Source: Crystallibacter permensis
GTDB taxonomy: Bacteria > Actinomycetota > Actinomycetes > Actinomycetales > Micrococcaceae
Reading direction: 5' to 3'
Length of the DNA stretch: 64,000 bases
Assembly: GCF_025960875.1 (NCBI RefSeq)
Contig: NZ_JAODLR010000002.1
Location: forward strand, 248,001-312,000
The position numbers were made by a program, and so were the translations under genes. Positions 1 to 7,841 of the stretch are shown piece by piece. Numbering within the stretch: the stretch's first letter is position 1; each line of letters begins with the position of its first letter. The notes beneath the pieces were generated by a model. That model did no database searches and was not told the origin of the DNA. It saw only the letters and a program-made list of their open reading frames with translations.

Positions 1-1
1 G

Positions 2-322
2 GTCGTTGGCCTCGACGACCGGTCGGCCCTGCGTTCCGCGGAACCCGACGTGGGGTTCCCGGCCGGGACCGCCCATCAGACGTTTGCCGAGCGGTTCGTC
101 GACGCGTACGTGGCCGAGCTGGTCGCGTTTGTCGAACTAGTTCTAGGGGAGCGTGACAACCCGTGCACGCCGTTCGACGCCGTAGCCGCGTCCCTCGTGG
201 CAGATGCAGCTCAATTGTCCCTCGTCCGTAGTGAGCCGGTAGCCGTCCCGGCGCTGCGCGATGTCCTCGACGGCACGGCCGATCCGGTCCCCGCCGTCGA
301 TCTGGTGCCGTTCCCCGCCTAG
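2..322 (+). CDS. C-terminal part of a Gfo/Idh/MocA-family dehydrogenase (cut by window start)
   Basis: The frame is open from base 2 and gives 106 residues before the stop. The segment with FAERFVDAYVAELVAF, then TPFDAVAASLVADAAQLS, matches the C-terminal helix region of inositol dehydrogenase-type Gfo/Idh/MocA oxidoreductases, where the last helices of the alpha/beta domain pack on the Rossmann fold. The Rossmann and catalytic parts lie outside the window, so substrate cannot be judged. An extra tail of about 25 residues after SLVRSEPVAV is longer than usual. It points toward the broken LacI gene on the opposite strand, so it may be part of an old sugar/cyclitol locus. Whether the whole gene is intact is unknown. 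Confidence 0.65.
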   Translation, partial: VVGLDDRSALRSAEPDVGFPAGTAHQTFAERFVDAYVAELVAFVELVLGERDNPCTPFDAVAASLVADAAQLSLVRSEPVAVPALRDVLDGTADPVPAVDLVPFPA

Positions 323-501
323 TACTACGGTCGCCTGTTCTGACCCGGAGGATCCGCGAGCAATGGATCCTCCGGGAGGACGAATCTGATCGGATAAGTG
401 CCCATGGCTTAGCCCTTGGACGCTTTCATCGGTGTAGTCAAAGAACGCGCCGTGGCCTGACCGGTGGCCAGCTGCTGCTCTCGATGGTCCCGGTCCAATA
501 G

Positions 502-867
502 CTCGATTGCCATGGAGGCGCACATGCATTCCATGAGAGGGACCTTCCAACAACAAAGGGACACACGTACCTCGTCGAAGCTAGGTGGCGTCATGCTCCT
601 GCTGTCGATGGAGACCTCGCCGACCTCGCGCATGAGGCGAACCGGGGTATCGATTCCACCCTGGGTCTTTTCATCTCCATGGCCGGTTTCCAGGAAGAAG
701 TCGAAGCGCTTTACCGACTCTCACATCAGTCCAAGCTCGTCCTAATGAGCGGTGAGGACTTGGCGGTTATCTTCGACGGAAGGATCAGTCTGCCCGATGC
801 CCTAAAAGCAAAGGCCCAATGGGCATCCGTCGACGGAGAACCATATCTATGGCTAGCCGCCCTTTAA
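502..867 (+). pseudogene. Remnant of a restriction-endonuclease-like protein
   Basis: The frame reads TYLVEARWRHAP, then LFISMAGFQEEVEAL and LVLMSGEDLAVIFDGRISL. This pattern (beta strand with E-x-R/K, then a helix, then a GEDL segment) is the C-terminal half of the restriction-endonuclease-fold proteins found as stand-alone hypotheticals in Actinobacteria. An in-frame TAG at 499-501 closes the frame upstream, and no good start with a ribosome site precedes the conserved part; the first ATG (679) falls after the probable active-site strand. The N-terminal half is therefore missing or scrambled. It sits among other decayed genes. The family assignment is from pattern memory only. Confidence 0.45.
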
Positions 868-1005
868 GCGCGCCCAAGGAACGCTGGCATCAAGCCAATA
901 GACGATTGACACCACTTGGCACTGTGGCCCTCCTTCTAATCGGAATTACCGCCAAGCCGCACGTCGAAGTAGCTGCTCGGTGTGCCAGCACGAGAGCAGC
1001 GAGCA

Positions 1006-1201
1006 ATGGAAGTGCTTACCTCGATCTTAGAGATTGCGAGGGACGTGGCCCTGCCTGTCTGCATCGCACTGATCACGGCCCAGATATCGCTTCGTGCTGG
1101 CCGTCAACAGAGCTGGCCGTCAACAGATCAGGGCACAAGCGGTCGAGCGGATCGAGAGAACCGAGACGACGAACGGCAAAAACGTCGAGAAAGCTGTGTA
1201 G
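1006..1201 (+). pseudogene. Small membrane-anchored hypothetical protein, frameshifted by a 16-bp tandem duplication
   Basis: From ATG 1006 the protein starts MEVLTSILEIARDVALPVCI with one hydrophobic segment, then QISLRAGRQQ. A perfect 16-bp tandem repeat occupies 1096-1111 and 1112-1127. Because 16 is not a multiple of three, it shifts the frame. Removing one copy restores a coherent basic/acidic helix (IRAQAVERIERTETTNGKN) ending at TAG 1199-1201, giving a protein of about 60 residues. The unshifted reading instead runs into low-complexity residues to 1386. Function is not recognised. The reading as a slippage-inactivated gene is inference. Confidence 0.4.
1096..1127 (+). repeat. Perfect 16-bp tandem duplication
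   Basis: The unit GCTGGCCGTCAACAGA occurs twice back to back (1096-1111, 1112-1127). It lies inside a small ORF and changes its frame, as expected for replication slippage. Confidence 0.85.
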
Positions 1202-1662
1202 AAGACGCTGCGCGCGCCCCGGACCCAGGACACGCAGTAGAGGCATGCTCGACATCCCGCAGGCGTCTGCTTGGTCGGCATATCGGTCACCTCACCCATG
1301 AAGATGCTGAGCGCCTGATCCTAGAGGGTCACGCGGAGAAACTCGAACACTTGGCGTTGCATCAACTGGACGCAGTGGTGCCCTGAAGATCTCCCCATGG
1401 TCCCTGATACTCCATTATTCCTTACTTCTCTGCGTACGTTCCGTCAGCTTCCGGGATGAGACGCTCCTGGCCGGCCACTGCCAGAGCCGAGCCCTGACCC
1501 GAGTTACGCGTGCCCTGTGGTTCCGCGACGAACATGGCAGAACTGCCAGGCGAGAAGAGGCAAGCGGCTTCGGATCGAATGGATCTTATTGAAGAGACGC
1601 CCAAGTTCGTGGTTGACGAGCAGTTGGCATTAACGCAGGCGCACGCCATACGAAACCATCGC
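1202..1662. other. Stretch with no supportable gene
   Basis: About 460 bases between the broken small ORF and the LacI remnant. ORFs on both strands here are short, lack ribosome sites and show no recognisable motif. Together with its neighbours it reads as decaying DNA. Confidence 0.5.
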
Positions 1663-2714
1663 TCACGGATTATGAGCCTGCGGGTCCTGAGGTATCAGGC
1701 CGTGGGACCGGCTGCTACAGGCCGACCGGGATGTTGTATAGGGTAATATTTTCGAAGCCTCGATCGGCGGCTCATTGGACAAGGCCCCGTGGTCGTGCAT
1801 CAGGATCCTGCAGCATCGGTTGAGATCCTGCCGCAGCAGCGCGTCGATTCTGCCGGTCCGCAGCAGCGTAAGATTATCGTCGTTCAGGTCATGTCCAATA
1901 AACACGGTTGGCTGGCGCCCTGCAGCGTCGAAGGCCAAGATTCCCGAATTGCCACCTCCGATGGAGTAGACGCCAGCCAAGCACTGATCCTCGTTCAGCT
2001 CCCCCATCATGATCTCCCGCGGGTTCTCATTCAATCCGTGCGAACCGTCCAGGTAGTGCACGGGCGCTCCGGTTCCATACGGCGTAGCGCCGCCCGGAAT
2101 CACATCTCCCGTTCCTCTTCACCGCGGAAGGAATCGCTGCCCCCGATCGCTGCGATGTCGCCCGGCTGTCCTCGCAACCACTAGGAAAGGAGATATGCTG
2201 CGGTGACACCGGAACGATTGTCGATGCCTACGTAGGCTAACCGCCGGCTTACCGGCAGGTCAGAGGCTAGGGTGATCACAGGAATGCCAACCGCTTGTAA
2301 TCGATCGACGGCCGCAACCGCCTCTTGTACGTCCGGTGCCATAAGCACCACACCGTGGCTGCCTTTGGCCGCGATTCGATCCATCCGGGTAACACATTCC
2401 TCCTGTGACCAGCGTTCATACAGATGGAAACGTGTTCGGAAAACCCCTGGCAGGAGGAAGGGTAGCTCGTCTTCTAGCGCCCTGCGAACCGTCGTATGGA
2501 ACCAGGCCGGCGCAGCTGCCACGACGTCAATCATGAAACGTCGTCCCACCAGCTCCATTTAGTGTCGCTGCGCTTCCAAGTCCTGAATTGCCTGCTGCAC
2601 TTGCCCGGCAGTCCCGGACTGCACTCCCGGTCGACCGTGTAGTACCCGGTCAACCGTTGCATCACTGACACCCGCCTGACGTGCAATCTCACGCACTGTG
2701 AACGGATGTGCCAT
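1663..2714 (-). pseudogene. LacI-family transcriptional regulator, multiply disrupted
   Basis: The start is ATG at 2714, followed by a LacI helix-turn-helix (FTVREIARQAGVSDATVDRV, then LHGRPGV). An in-frame TAA (2559-2561) then interrupts the linker. The sugar-binding domain continues in the same frame (GRRFMIDVVAAAP, YVGIDNRSGVTAAYLL), meets a TAG and, after GGSDSFRGEEEREM, a TGA near 2180-2110. It then shifts frame to YSIGGGNSGILAFDAAGRQP, VFIGHDLNDDN and LRTGRIDALLRQDL. These are the expected segments of a periplasmic-binding-type effector domain, in order. Three stops plus a frameshift make a functional repressor very unlikely. It follows the dehydrogenase operon on the same strand and may once have regulated it. 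Confidence 0.85.
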
Positions 2715-2787
2715 GCTTCTCGCCGACTTCACCCTGACAGGTAGTTTTCACCTTTGCCGCCTGCTTCGACTGGTGGAGGAAGAACGG

Positions 2788-3804
2788 TTACCAAATCTGT
2801 TCGACCTTAACGGTTTTTCCAATCTGAGCAGACTCGACGGCGGCATCGGCCAACACCAACGCAGCTAGCCCATCCGCGAATCCAGGACTCGGCGCGGTCC
2901 CGCTCCGGATTGCCCGAGCAAAAGCTTGCAACTCCAAGCGATATGCCTCGGCATATCGTTCCAGGAAGAAATTCATGATGGGGTCTTGTAGCTCTGTACC
3001 GCTGGCGTCGTGCTTGCGCACAGCAGTTGGAGTCAAGTTGCGCGCTTCGAGCATGCCTTCAGGGCCGAAAGCCTCCAGACGCTGATCGTATCCGTAGGAA
3101 CAATGGCGCGAATTGGTGATCGATATGAGCTCGCCGCCGCGTCCACGCAGTGTCACGACCACGGAATCGTAGTCGCCAAGCTCTCGAATTTCATCACTGA
3201 ACTGGTTGGCGCCAACAGCCGTAACCTCGACGATATCCGGCACGAAGAAACGTGCCATATCGAGATCGTGAATGGTCATATCCCGGAAAATTCCTCCGGA
3301 AGTCTCGAGGTAGCCGCGTGGGGCCGGCGCCGGATCCCGGCTGATAATGGTCAGCTGTTCCAGAGGCCCGATCTCGCCAGCTGCCACACGCGCGTTGACC
3401 GCCGCGAAACCCGGGTCGAATCTGCGGTTGAATCCGAGCATGATGGGGGCTGTGGCGTTCTTGACTCGATCACGGCAGGCCAGGACTGTGTCTAGGTCCA
3501 GGTCAATGGGTTTCTCGCAGAGGACTGCTAGGCCCCGCTCCGCAGCACGGGTCATGAGGTCCACGTGAGTGTTGGTGGGTGAGCCGATGATGACCCCGTC
3601 AAGATCCTGTGCGGCGAAAACCTCTTCGGGGTCCTGGACTGCGCGGGCTCCTGTTTGGGAAGCCAAGGCACGGGCTGCATCGATAAACGGATCGGCAATC
3701 AGTACCAATTCGATATCGGGATCTGCCGCGAGGTTGCGGGCATGGACCTGTCCGATGCGGCCTGAGCCGAACAGCGCAAGGCGGAGAGGACGAGATGAAC
3801 TCAT
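2788..3804 (-). CDS. iolG: Gfo/Idh/MocA dehydrogenase, inositol 2-dehydrogenase-like
   Basis: A 338-residue NAD-dependent oxidoreductase expected to oxidise a ring hydroxyl of a cyclitol or sugar in the cytoplasm. The Rossmann motif GSGRIG is near residues 13-18, the family EKP motif at 97-99 and the catalytic D175-x3-H179 pair in FRDMTIHD. The C-terminal part (RYAEAYRLELQAFARAI, VLADAAVESA) is typical of inositol dehydrogenases. Length and motifs are intact. The start has GAAGGAA nine bases upstream. It is the third gene of the minus-strand operon, 28 bases after the TIM-barrel gene. The iolG label reflects family similarity; the substrate could be another cyclitol, a deoxyinositol or a glycoside. 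Confidence 0.8.
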   Translation of the reverse strand: MSSSRPLRLALFGSGRIGQVHARNLAADPDIELVLIADPFIDAARALASQTGARAVQDPEEVFAAQDLDGVIIGSPTNTHVDLMTRAAERGLAVLCEKPIDLDLDTVLACRDRVKNATAPIMLGFNRRFDPGFAAVNARVAAGEIGPLEQLTIISRDPAPAPRGYLETSGGIFRDMTIHDLDMARFFVPDIVEVTAVGANQFSDEIRELGDYDSVVVTLRGRGGELISITNSRHCSYGYDQRLEAFGPEGMLEARNLTPTAVRKHDASGTELQDPIMNFFLERYAEAYRLELQAFARAIRSGTAPSPGFADGLAALVLADAAVESAQIGKTVKVEQIW

Positions 3805-3831
3805 GATTGTGTATTCCTTCGGTTATGGCGC

Positions 3832-4713
3832 TTAGGAGGAGAGGTTGGGGAAGCTGGCAACAGCGGTGTTGAAGGCGTGTTGCAGGCCTTCATATACCGG
3901 GGTGTTGCGGTGGGTTTCGGAGATAATTTCCACGCCCCAGGGGCCGCGATAGCCTGCTTTAAGGGCATGTCGCACGAAACCAGCGGTGTCGAACTCGCCC
4001 TCGCCACAATAGGTCCGCCGATTGATGGTGTCCTCGAAGATCGTGCCCAGGGTGTCGTAGTAGCCGTCGTCAATCTCTACGGCAGCTACCCGGTCCATCG
4101 GGACGATGGACCATAGTTCCTCATGCGACAGTCCGGTCTTCGCGGTGTGCCAGATGTCGATCATCAGTCCGGCCGATGGGCTATCGGTTGCCGTGACTAC
4201 CTTGATTGCGTCCGGTGTGGTGCGCAGGTTTGAGAAAGGGGTGGCTTCCAGAGCAAGTTGGATGCCCAGGGAGGATGCATCGTCTGCCAGCTCGCCGAAG
4301 GCATCGGTGAGCACGGAGATGGGGAGCGGCACGTCGGCGTTGCCGGCGCCGATCTTTATGTGGCGGGCCCCCAGCGCGGTGGCCGCTTCGAACAGATCTG
4401 CACGGATCGTGTCGGAGGATTCACGGGCGCTACCTGTGGCCCACCAGTCGTTGAGAAACTCAATTTCGGTGATTGACAACCCTGCCTCGCTGATCTGTCG
4501 GGCCAGTTCCGGGTAACCGATAGTTTCCCGGGCCAGTATCAAATCGGCATGAACCAAACCAATGCCCGCCCACCCGGTTGCGGCGATAGCCGCAATGCGG
4601 TCGCTGAGGGCAATTGGACTCGACTCACTGGGGCGTAGTGGAGCAGCGTCTCCCGCGCTGGTCCAGCAGGTGGCGATCAGCGCGGGAGCGCTGGTGGGGG
4701 AATGCGTGTTCAT
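3832..4713 (-). CDS. Sugar phosphate isomerase/epimerase-like TIM-barrel protein
   Basis: About 293 residues of the xylose isomerase-like TIM-barrel superfamily, which includes IolE/IolI inosose dehydratase and isomerase and 3-keto-glycoside lyases. Metal-ligand segments are visible in order: IEFLND, LALEATPFSN, LMIDIWHTAKTG, AAVEIDDG and GPWGVEIIS. A longer frame extends to 4794, but AGGAG at 4718-4722 sits four bases before ATG 4713, so that start is preferred; the extension has a biased composition and overlaps the upstream gene. It begins 7 bases after the stop of the preceding dehydrogenase gene, so the two are probably co-transcribed. Likely role: dehydration, isomerisation or C-O cleavage of the keto intermediate made by the adjacent dehydrogenases. 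The exact reaction cannot be read from the sequence. Confidence 0.8.
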   Translation of the reverse strand: MNTHSPTSAPALIATCWTSAGDAAPLRPSESSPIALSDRIAAIAATGWAGIGLVHADLILARETIGYPELARQISEAGLSITEIEFLNDWWATGSARESSDTIRADLFEAATALGARHIKIGAGNADVPLPISVLTDAFGELADDASSLGIQLALEATPFSNLRTTPDAIKVVTATDSPSAGLMIDIWHTAKTGLSHEELWSIVPMDRVAAVEIDDGYYDTLGTIFEDTINRRTYCGEGEFDTAGFVRHALKAGYRGPWGVEIISETHRNTPVYEGLQHAFNTAVASFPNLSS

Positions 4714-4720
4714 CATGCTC

Positions 4721-5815
4721 CTAGCTGACGGGGACCTGGGCGGCCAGTGAAACTTCGGCGCCTTGGGCGTTGTTGGATCGGTAGCTGGCTTCAACGATTT
4801 GAGCGACGCTTAGTGCGTCGGCGACCGGAGCTACGATTGGCGCTCCGGTTCGCATCGAATTCACCCAGCCTCGCATCTCGGTATGGAAATTCGAGATGTT
4901 CCCCAACTCCGGGAGTTCAGAGAACTTATTGGCTTCGGTGCGGGCAAATGGTGGTGTGAAATGGGATTCGGTCCATTCATTCCAACCGGGCAAGTAGCCG
5001 TCCCGGGCCTGATCAACGTGTACGCGCAACGTTTGCGGCAGAACACCAATTTCGAGCATTCCGCGTGTGCCGTAAACGAAGATCCGCGAGCTTTCGAACC
5101 ATTCCAGGCTGTCATGCCCGTCAAAGCTGAACGTGACGGATAGATCCGGGTAATTCAATAGCACCGACGCCGAGTCTTCGCGGCTCTTCCCGTCGGACAA
5201 TCTGGGGGACTTATGAACGCGAGCGTTGACTGACTGCGGAGCGCCGAACATGTGTACCAGCGAATCGAGCATATGGCACCCAAGAATCCACAGCACTCCC
5301 CCCATGTCAGCCGGCTGGTTCAAGTGGTCAGTCAGATGTTCACCGACCATTGCCGCTCCCCGGGCCGACACAGTGACGACCTCTCCTATGGTGCCTCCAG
5401 CGATGAGCTCGCGTGCCCGCTCGATACTTGGGGCAAGACGCACGTTGTATCCGACCTGGACAACCTGGTCCTGAGCAGCCGCACGTTCTGCCTCGGCCAG
5501 TTCAAGAAGGTCCTCCACGGTCCCGCCCCCGGGCTTCTCCACGACCACCGATTTTCCAGCGGCAAGTGCGCGGAGGGCATGAGGAATCATGTCCTTGCTC
5601 TTGGAATGAACCATAATTGCGTTGATTCGATCATCGCCCAGCACGTCCTCGATGCTGCGGGCTTCAACATCGTACTTTTCGGTGAAGTATGTCAGCCGGG
5701 GATCGGTGTCGGCCGCGGCGACGACTTCAACGTTTTCGATCGCCCGCAGGGCCCGAACCCGTGCTGATGCGTGGGGGTGTGTGATACCCAGCAGTCCGAC
5801 AACGATGGGCTTCAT
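4721..5815 (-). CDS. Gfo/Idh/MocA-family oxidoreductase
   Basis: A 364-residue protein, first gene of the minus-strand operon, with AGGAG seven bases before the start. The N-terminal Rossmann segment is VGLLGITHPHAS, a GxxGxxH variant rather than GxGxxG. EKP is at residues 93-95. The usual catalytic D-x3-H region reads ADMGGVLWILGCHMLDS, keeping a His (181) but without the usual Asp four residues before it. This atypical form is common in family members that act on glycosides or ketosugars. Paired with the TIM-barrel protein and the inositol-dehydrogenase-like protein, it resembles the dehydrogenase-plus-lyase sets used to oxidise and cleave glycosides or anhydrosugars. Substrate unknown. Confidence 0.8.
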   Translation of the reverse strand: MKPIVVGLLGITHPHASARVRALRAIENVEVVAAADTDPRLTYFTEKYDVEARSIEDVLGDDRINAIMVHSKSKDMIPHALRALAAGKSVVVEKPGGGTVEDLLELAEAERAAAQDQVVQVGYNVRLAPSIERARELIAGGTIGEVVTVSARGAAMVGEHLTDHLNQPADMGGVLWILGCHMLDSLVHMFGAPQSVNARVHKSPRLSDGKSREDSASVLLNYPDLSVTFSFDGHDSLEWFESSRIFVYGTRGMLEIGVLPQTLRVHVDQARDGYLPGWNEWTESHFTPPFARTEANKFSELPELGNISNFHTEMRGWVNSMRTGAPIVAPVADALSVAQIVEASYRSNNAQGAEVSLAAQVPVS

Positions 5816-5927
5816 GAGGTGTCTCCTGTTTGTTTGGTCAAAGGGTTCCCATGGAACCGGCGTCCGGGACCGAGGGGGAAAGATGAGGGGGAGGAATTTG
5901 ATTCTTCATTCCCAAAGTGCCACTGGA

Positions 5928-5942
5928 TGGACAACTTGTCCA
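5928..5942. promoter_or_regulatory. Candidate IclR operator upstream of the dehydrogenase operon
   Basis: TGGACAACTTGTCCA is a perfect 15-bp palindrome with a single central base, about 113 bases upstream of the first dehydrogenase start. A 12/15 match lies at 7743-7757 upstream of the ABC importer operon. Binding by the double-IclR protein encoded between them is inferred. Confidence 0.55.
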
Positions 5943-6023
5943 AAGTATTTCATCTCACACCTCGCCGGTCAAGTACGCCGGGTCACATCACGCATCCGCA
6001 GGCGCGCCGGTAGCCGGGGCCGT

Positions 6024-7580
6024 TCAAGACATGGAAGGGGCACCGAGGTAGGTTGACAGCTCCCGGGCCCCCTCGCTGGCCAAGGCGATTGCACCGGCAG
6101 ACTCAGGTGTTGCGGTAAGAATCCCGTCGCGTAACCCGCTGACCGACAGGGAAGCGACCACATGACCTCGGTGATCAAAGATCGGTGCCCCGACCGCGGC
6201 GATGCCGGGGGTCAGCTCATCGTCGCTCAGGGCATAGCCCCTCTCCCGGATAGCTGTCAGTTCACTGAAGAACTTGGAACGTGAGCGCACATCGAATCGG
6301 GAGTCGGCACTCTGGGCTAGCATCCCTGCATAATCCTCCCAAGCCTGCTGGTCTTCGAAGGCCAGGAGCGCCCGCGGAGCGGCTCCAACGTGCAGTGGCA
6401 ACGAACTTCCCAATGCCAGCCGACGGCTGTTTACCCTCTTGCCGTCGATCCGCTCAATGCATACAGCCCGGGTGTTGCGCCGAATACACAAGAAAGCCGT
6501 TTCGCCGGTGGCGTCGTGGATACTGCGCAGCACGGGCAGTGCTGCGCGGCGCAGGTCCAGGGAGTTGAGCATCTTTCCCGAGAGCGAAAGCATCTTGCTA
6601 CCCACCCGGTACGATCCGCGGTGGCCCAACTGCTCGACCCAGCCGGCTTCGATGAGGGTGGCGAGCATGCGGTAAACGGAGCTGACCGGCTCGCCGAGCA
6701 GTTCGGTCAGCCTGGAGGATGTGGAGACCCGCTCACTGGCCAATGCGCGCATGAGGGCATTGGCCTTGGTGAGTACCGACCCCTGGGAATCCGGGGCCTC
6801 AAATTGACTGCCCGTCGGTTCGGGCTGGAACGAGGCCATGACCTCGGTGAGGGCTTGAGCTGCGGCGGACAGGACCGCCTTTGCTTCTGCTTGCTGGCCC
6901 ATGACGTGTTCCACCAGGCCAGCGGCGGTTAGGGCCCCGAAGATGCTTCCATCGGGATTGAAGACCGGGAAGCCGAGGGCTGCAATGCCGTTGACCACCT
7001 CATTGGCCTCCAGCCGCCACCCGTCTCGTCGAGTAGCCTCCACCAGTCGCGCCAGAGTTTGAGCGTCGGTAGGGGTCTGGGCAGAGAGCTGTGCGTAGGG
7101 TTCGGAAGCAAGTACCTGCTGGAGCACTTCCCCGGGCTGCCAGGCGAGCAGCACGTGCGACGCCGCTCCGGCGTGCAGTGGAAGGATGCGCCCGGAGGAC
7201 AGTTCGTAAAGATCTACATCCGTGGCATCAACCTGGTCCAGGCACACGGCCGTACCGTTGCGGGGGATCCAGAAGGCGGCGGTCAGTCCGAGTTGGGCCT
7301 GCACGTCGTCAAGCACCTTCTTCAGTGCGTGCCGATCGACCAAAGCGTCACCGGCGGCCTCACCCAAGCGCAGGATTCCGGTGCCCATTTCCACCAGTCC
7401 CTCCGGAGTGCGCCGCACAATCTCGGCCTGTTCCAATGTGGAGATAATCCGGTAGATGGAGGGGCGGGGTTCGTTCATAACCTTGGCCAAGTCTGCCGGG
7501 GTTGAGCGGCCCAAAATGGATAAATCGTCGACCAACTGGCTCGCCTTCATGACCAGCTGGATCGGGTTTACCGTCTTCAT
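6024..7580 (-). CDS. Double IclR-type regulator: two complete IclR units fused in one protein
   Basis: A 518-residue protein with two tandem IclR modules, where the family normally has one of about 250 residues. Module 1 (about residues 5-255) has the winged helix (LAKVMNEPRPSIYRIISTL) and an effector domain (LPLHAGAASHVLLAW, NEVVNGIAALGFPVF). Module 2 (about 270-515) repeats both (LTELLGEPVSSVYRMLATL; LPLHVGAAPRALLAF; DELTPGIAAVGAPIF). ATG 7580 is chosen because GAGGAG sits seven bases upstream; a longer frame to 7688 has no ribosome site. The gene lies between the two catabolic operons, transcribed with the dehydrogenases and divergent from the importer, and similar palindromes precede both. 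It is probably the local regulator; whether it represses or activates is unknown. Confidence 0.88.
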   Translation of the reverse strand: MKTVNPIQLVMKASQLVDDLSILGRSTPADLAKVMNEPRPSIYRIISTLEQAEIVRRTPEGLVEMGTGILRLGEAAGDALVDRHALKKVLDDVQAQLGLTAAFWIPRNGTAVCLDQVDATDVDLYELSSGRILPLHAGAASHVLLAWQPGEVLQQVLASEPYAQLSAQTPTDAQTLARLVEATRRDGWRLEANEVVNGIAALGFPVFNPDGSIFGALTAAGLVEHVMGQQAEAKAVLSAAAQALTEVMASFQPEPTGSQFEAPDSQGSVLTKANALMRALASERVSTSSRLTELLGEPVSSVYRMLATLIEAGWVEQLGHRGSYRVGSKMLSLSGKMLNSLDLRRAALPVLRSIHDATGETAFLCIRRNTRAVCIERIDGKRVNSRRLALGSSLPLHVGAAPRALLAFEDQQAWEDYAGMLAQSADSRFDVRSRSKFFSELTAIRERGYALSDDELTPGIAAVGAPIFDHRGHVVASLSVSGLRDGILTATPESAGAIALASEGARELSTYLGAPSMS

Positions 7581-7742
7581 CTGAATGCTCCTCGAATGAG
7601 GGCCGTTAAGGCCTGTGTTTGGCCTGGGCCGTATGGGTCCGGATAGGTTCAACGCTGGCCGGTGTGGGGCAGATTGCGAGCGTCGCAAAGGTTTTTAATC
7701 CCATCATTCCACTCGCAGTGATCCAAATCATGTGGTACTGTC

Positions 7743-7757
7743 TGAACACGTTGTCCA
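7743..7757. promoter_or_regulatory. Candidate IclR operator upstream of the ABC importer operon
   Basis: TGAACACGTTGTCCA matches 12 of 15 positions of the perfect palindrome at 5928-5942. It lies in the divergent region between the double-IclR gene (start 7580) and the binding-protein gene (start 7842). The assignment is by motif sharing and context. Confidence 0.5.
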
Positions 7758-7841
7758 TCCTATGGCACAAGCGGACACTTGGCCAACATCTCAATGACAG
7801 CGATCCACATTACTTCGCTTTTCCCTCAGGGAGGGGACATC

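Noticed and set aside
409-633. Minus-strand 74-codon ORF at the window start
   Set aside because: It overlaps the nuclease-like remnant read on the plus strand, which has recognisable motifs. I could not support a protein family for the minus frame.
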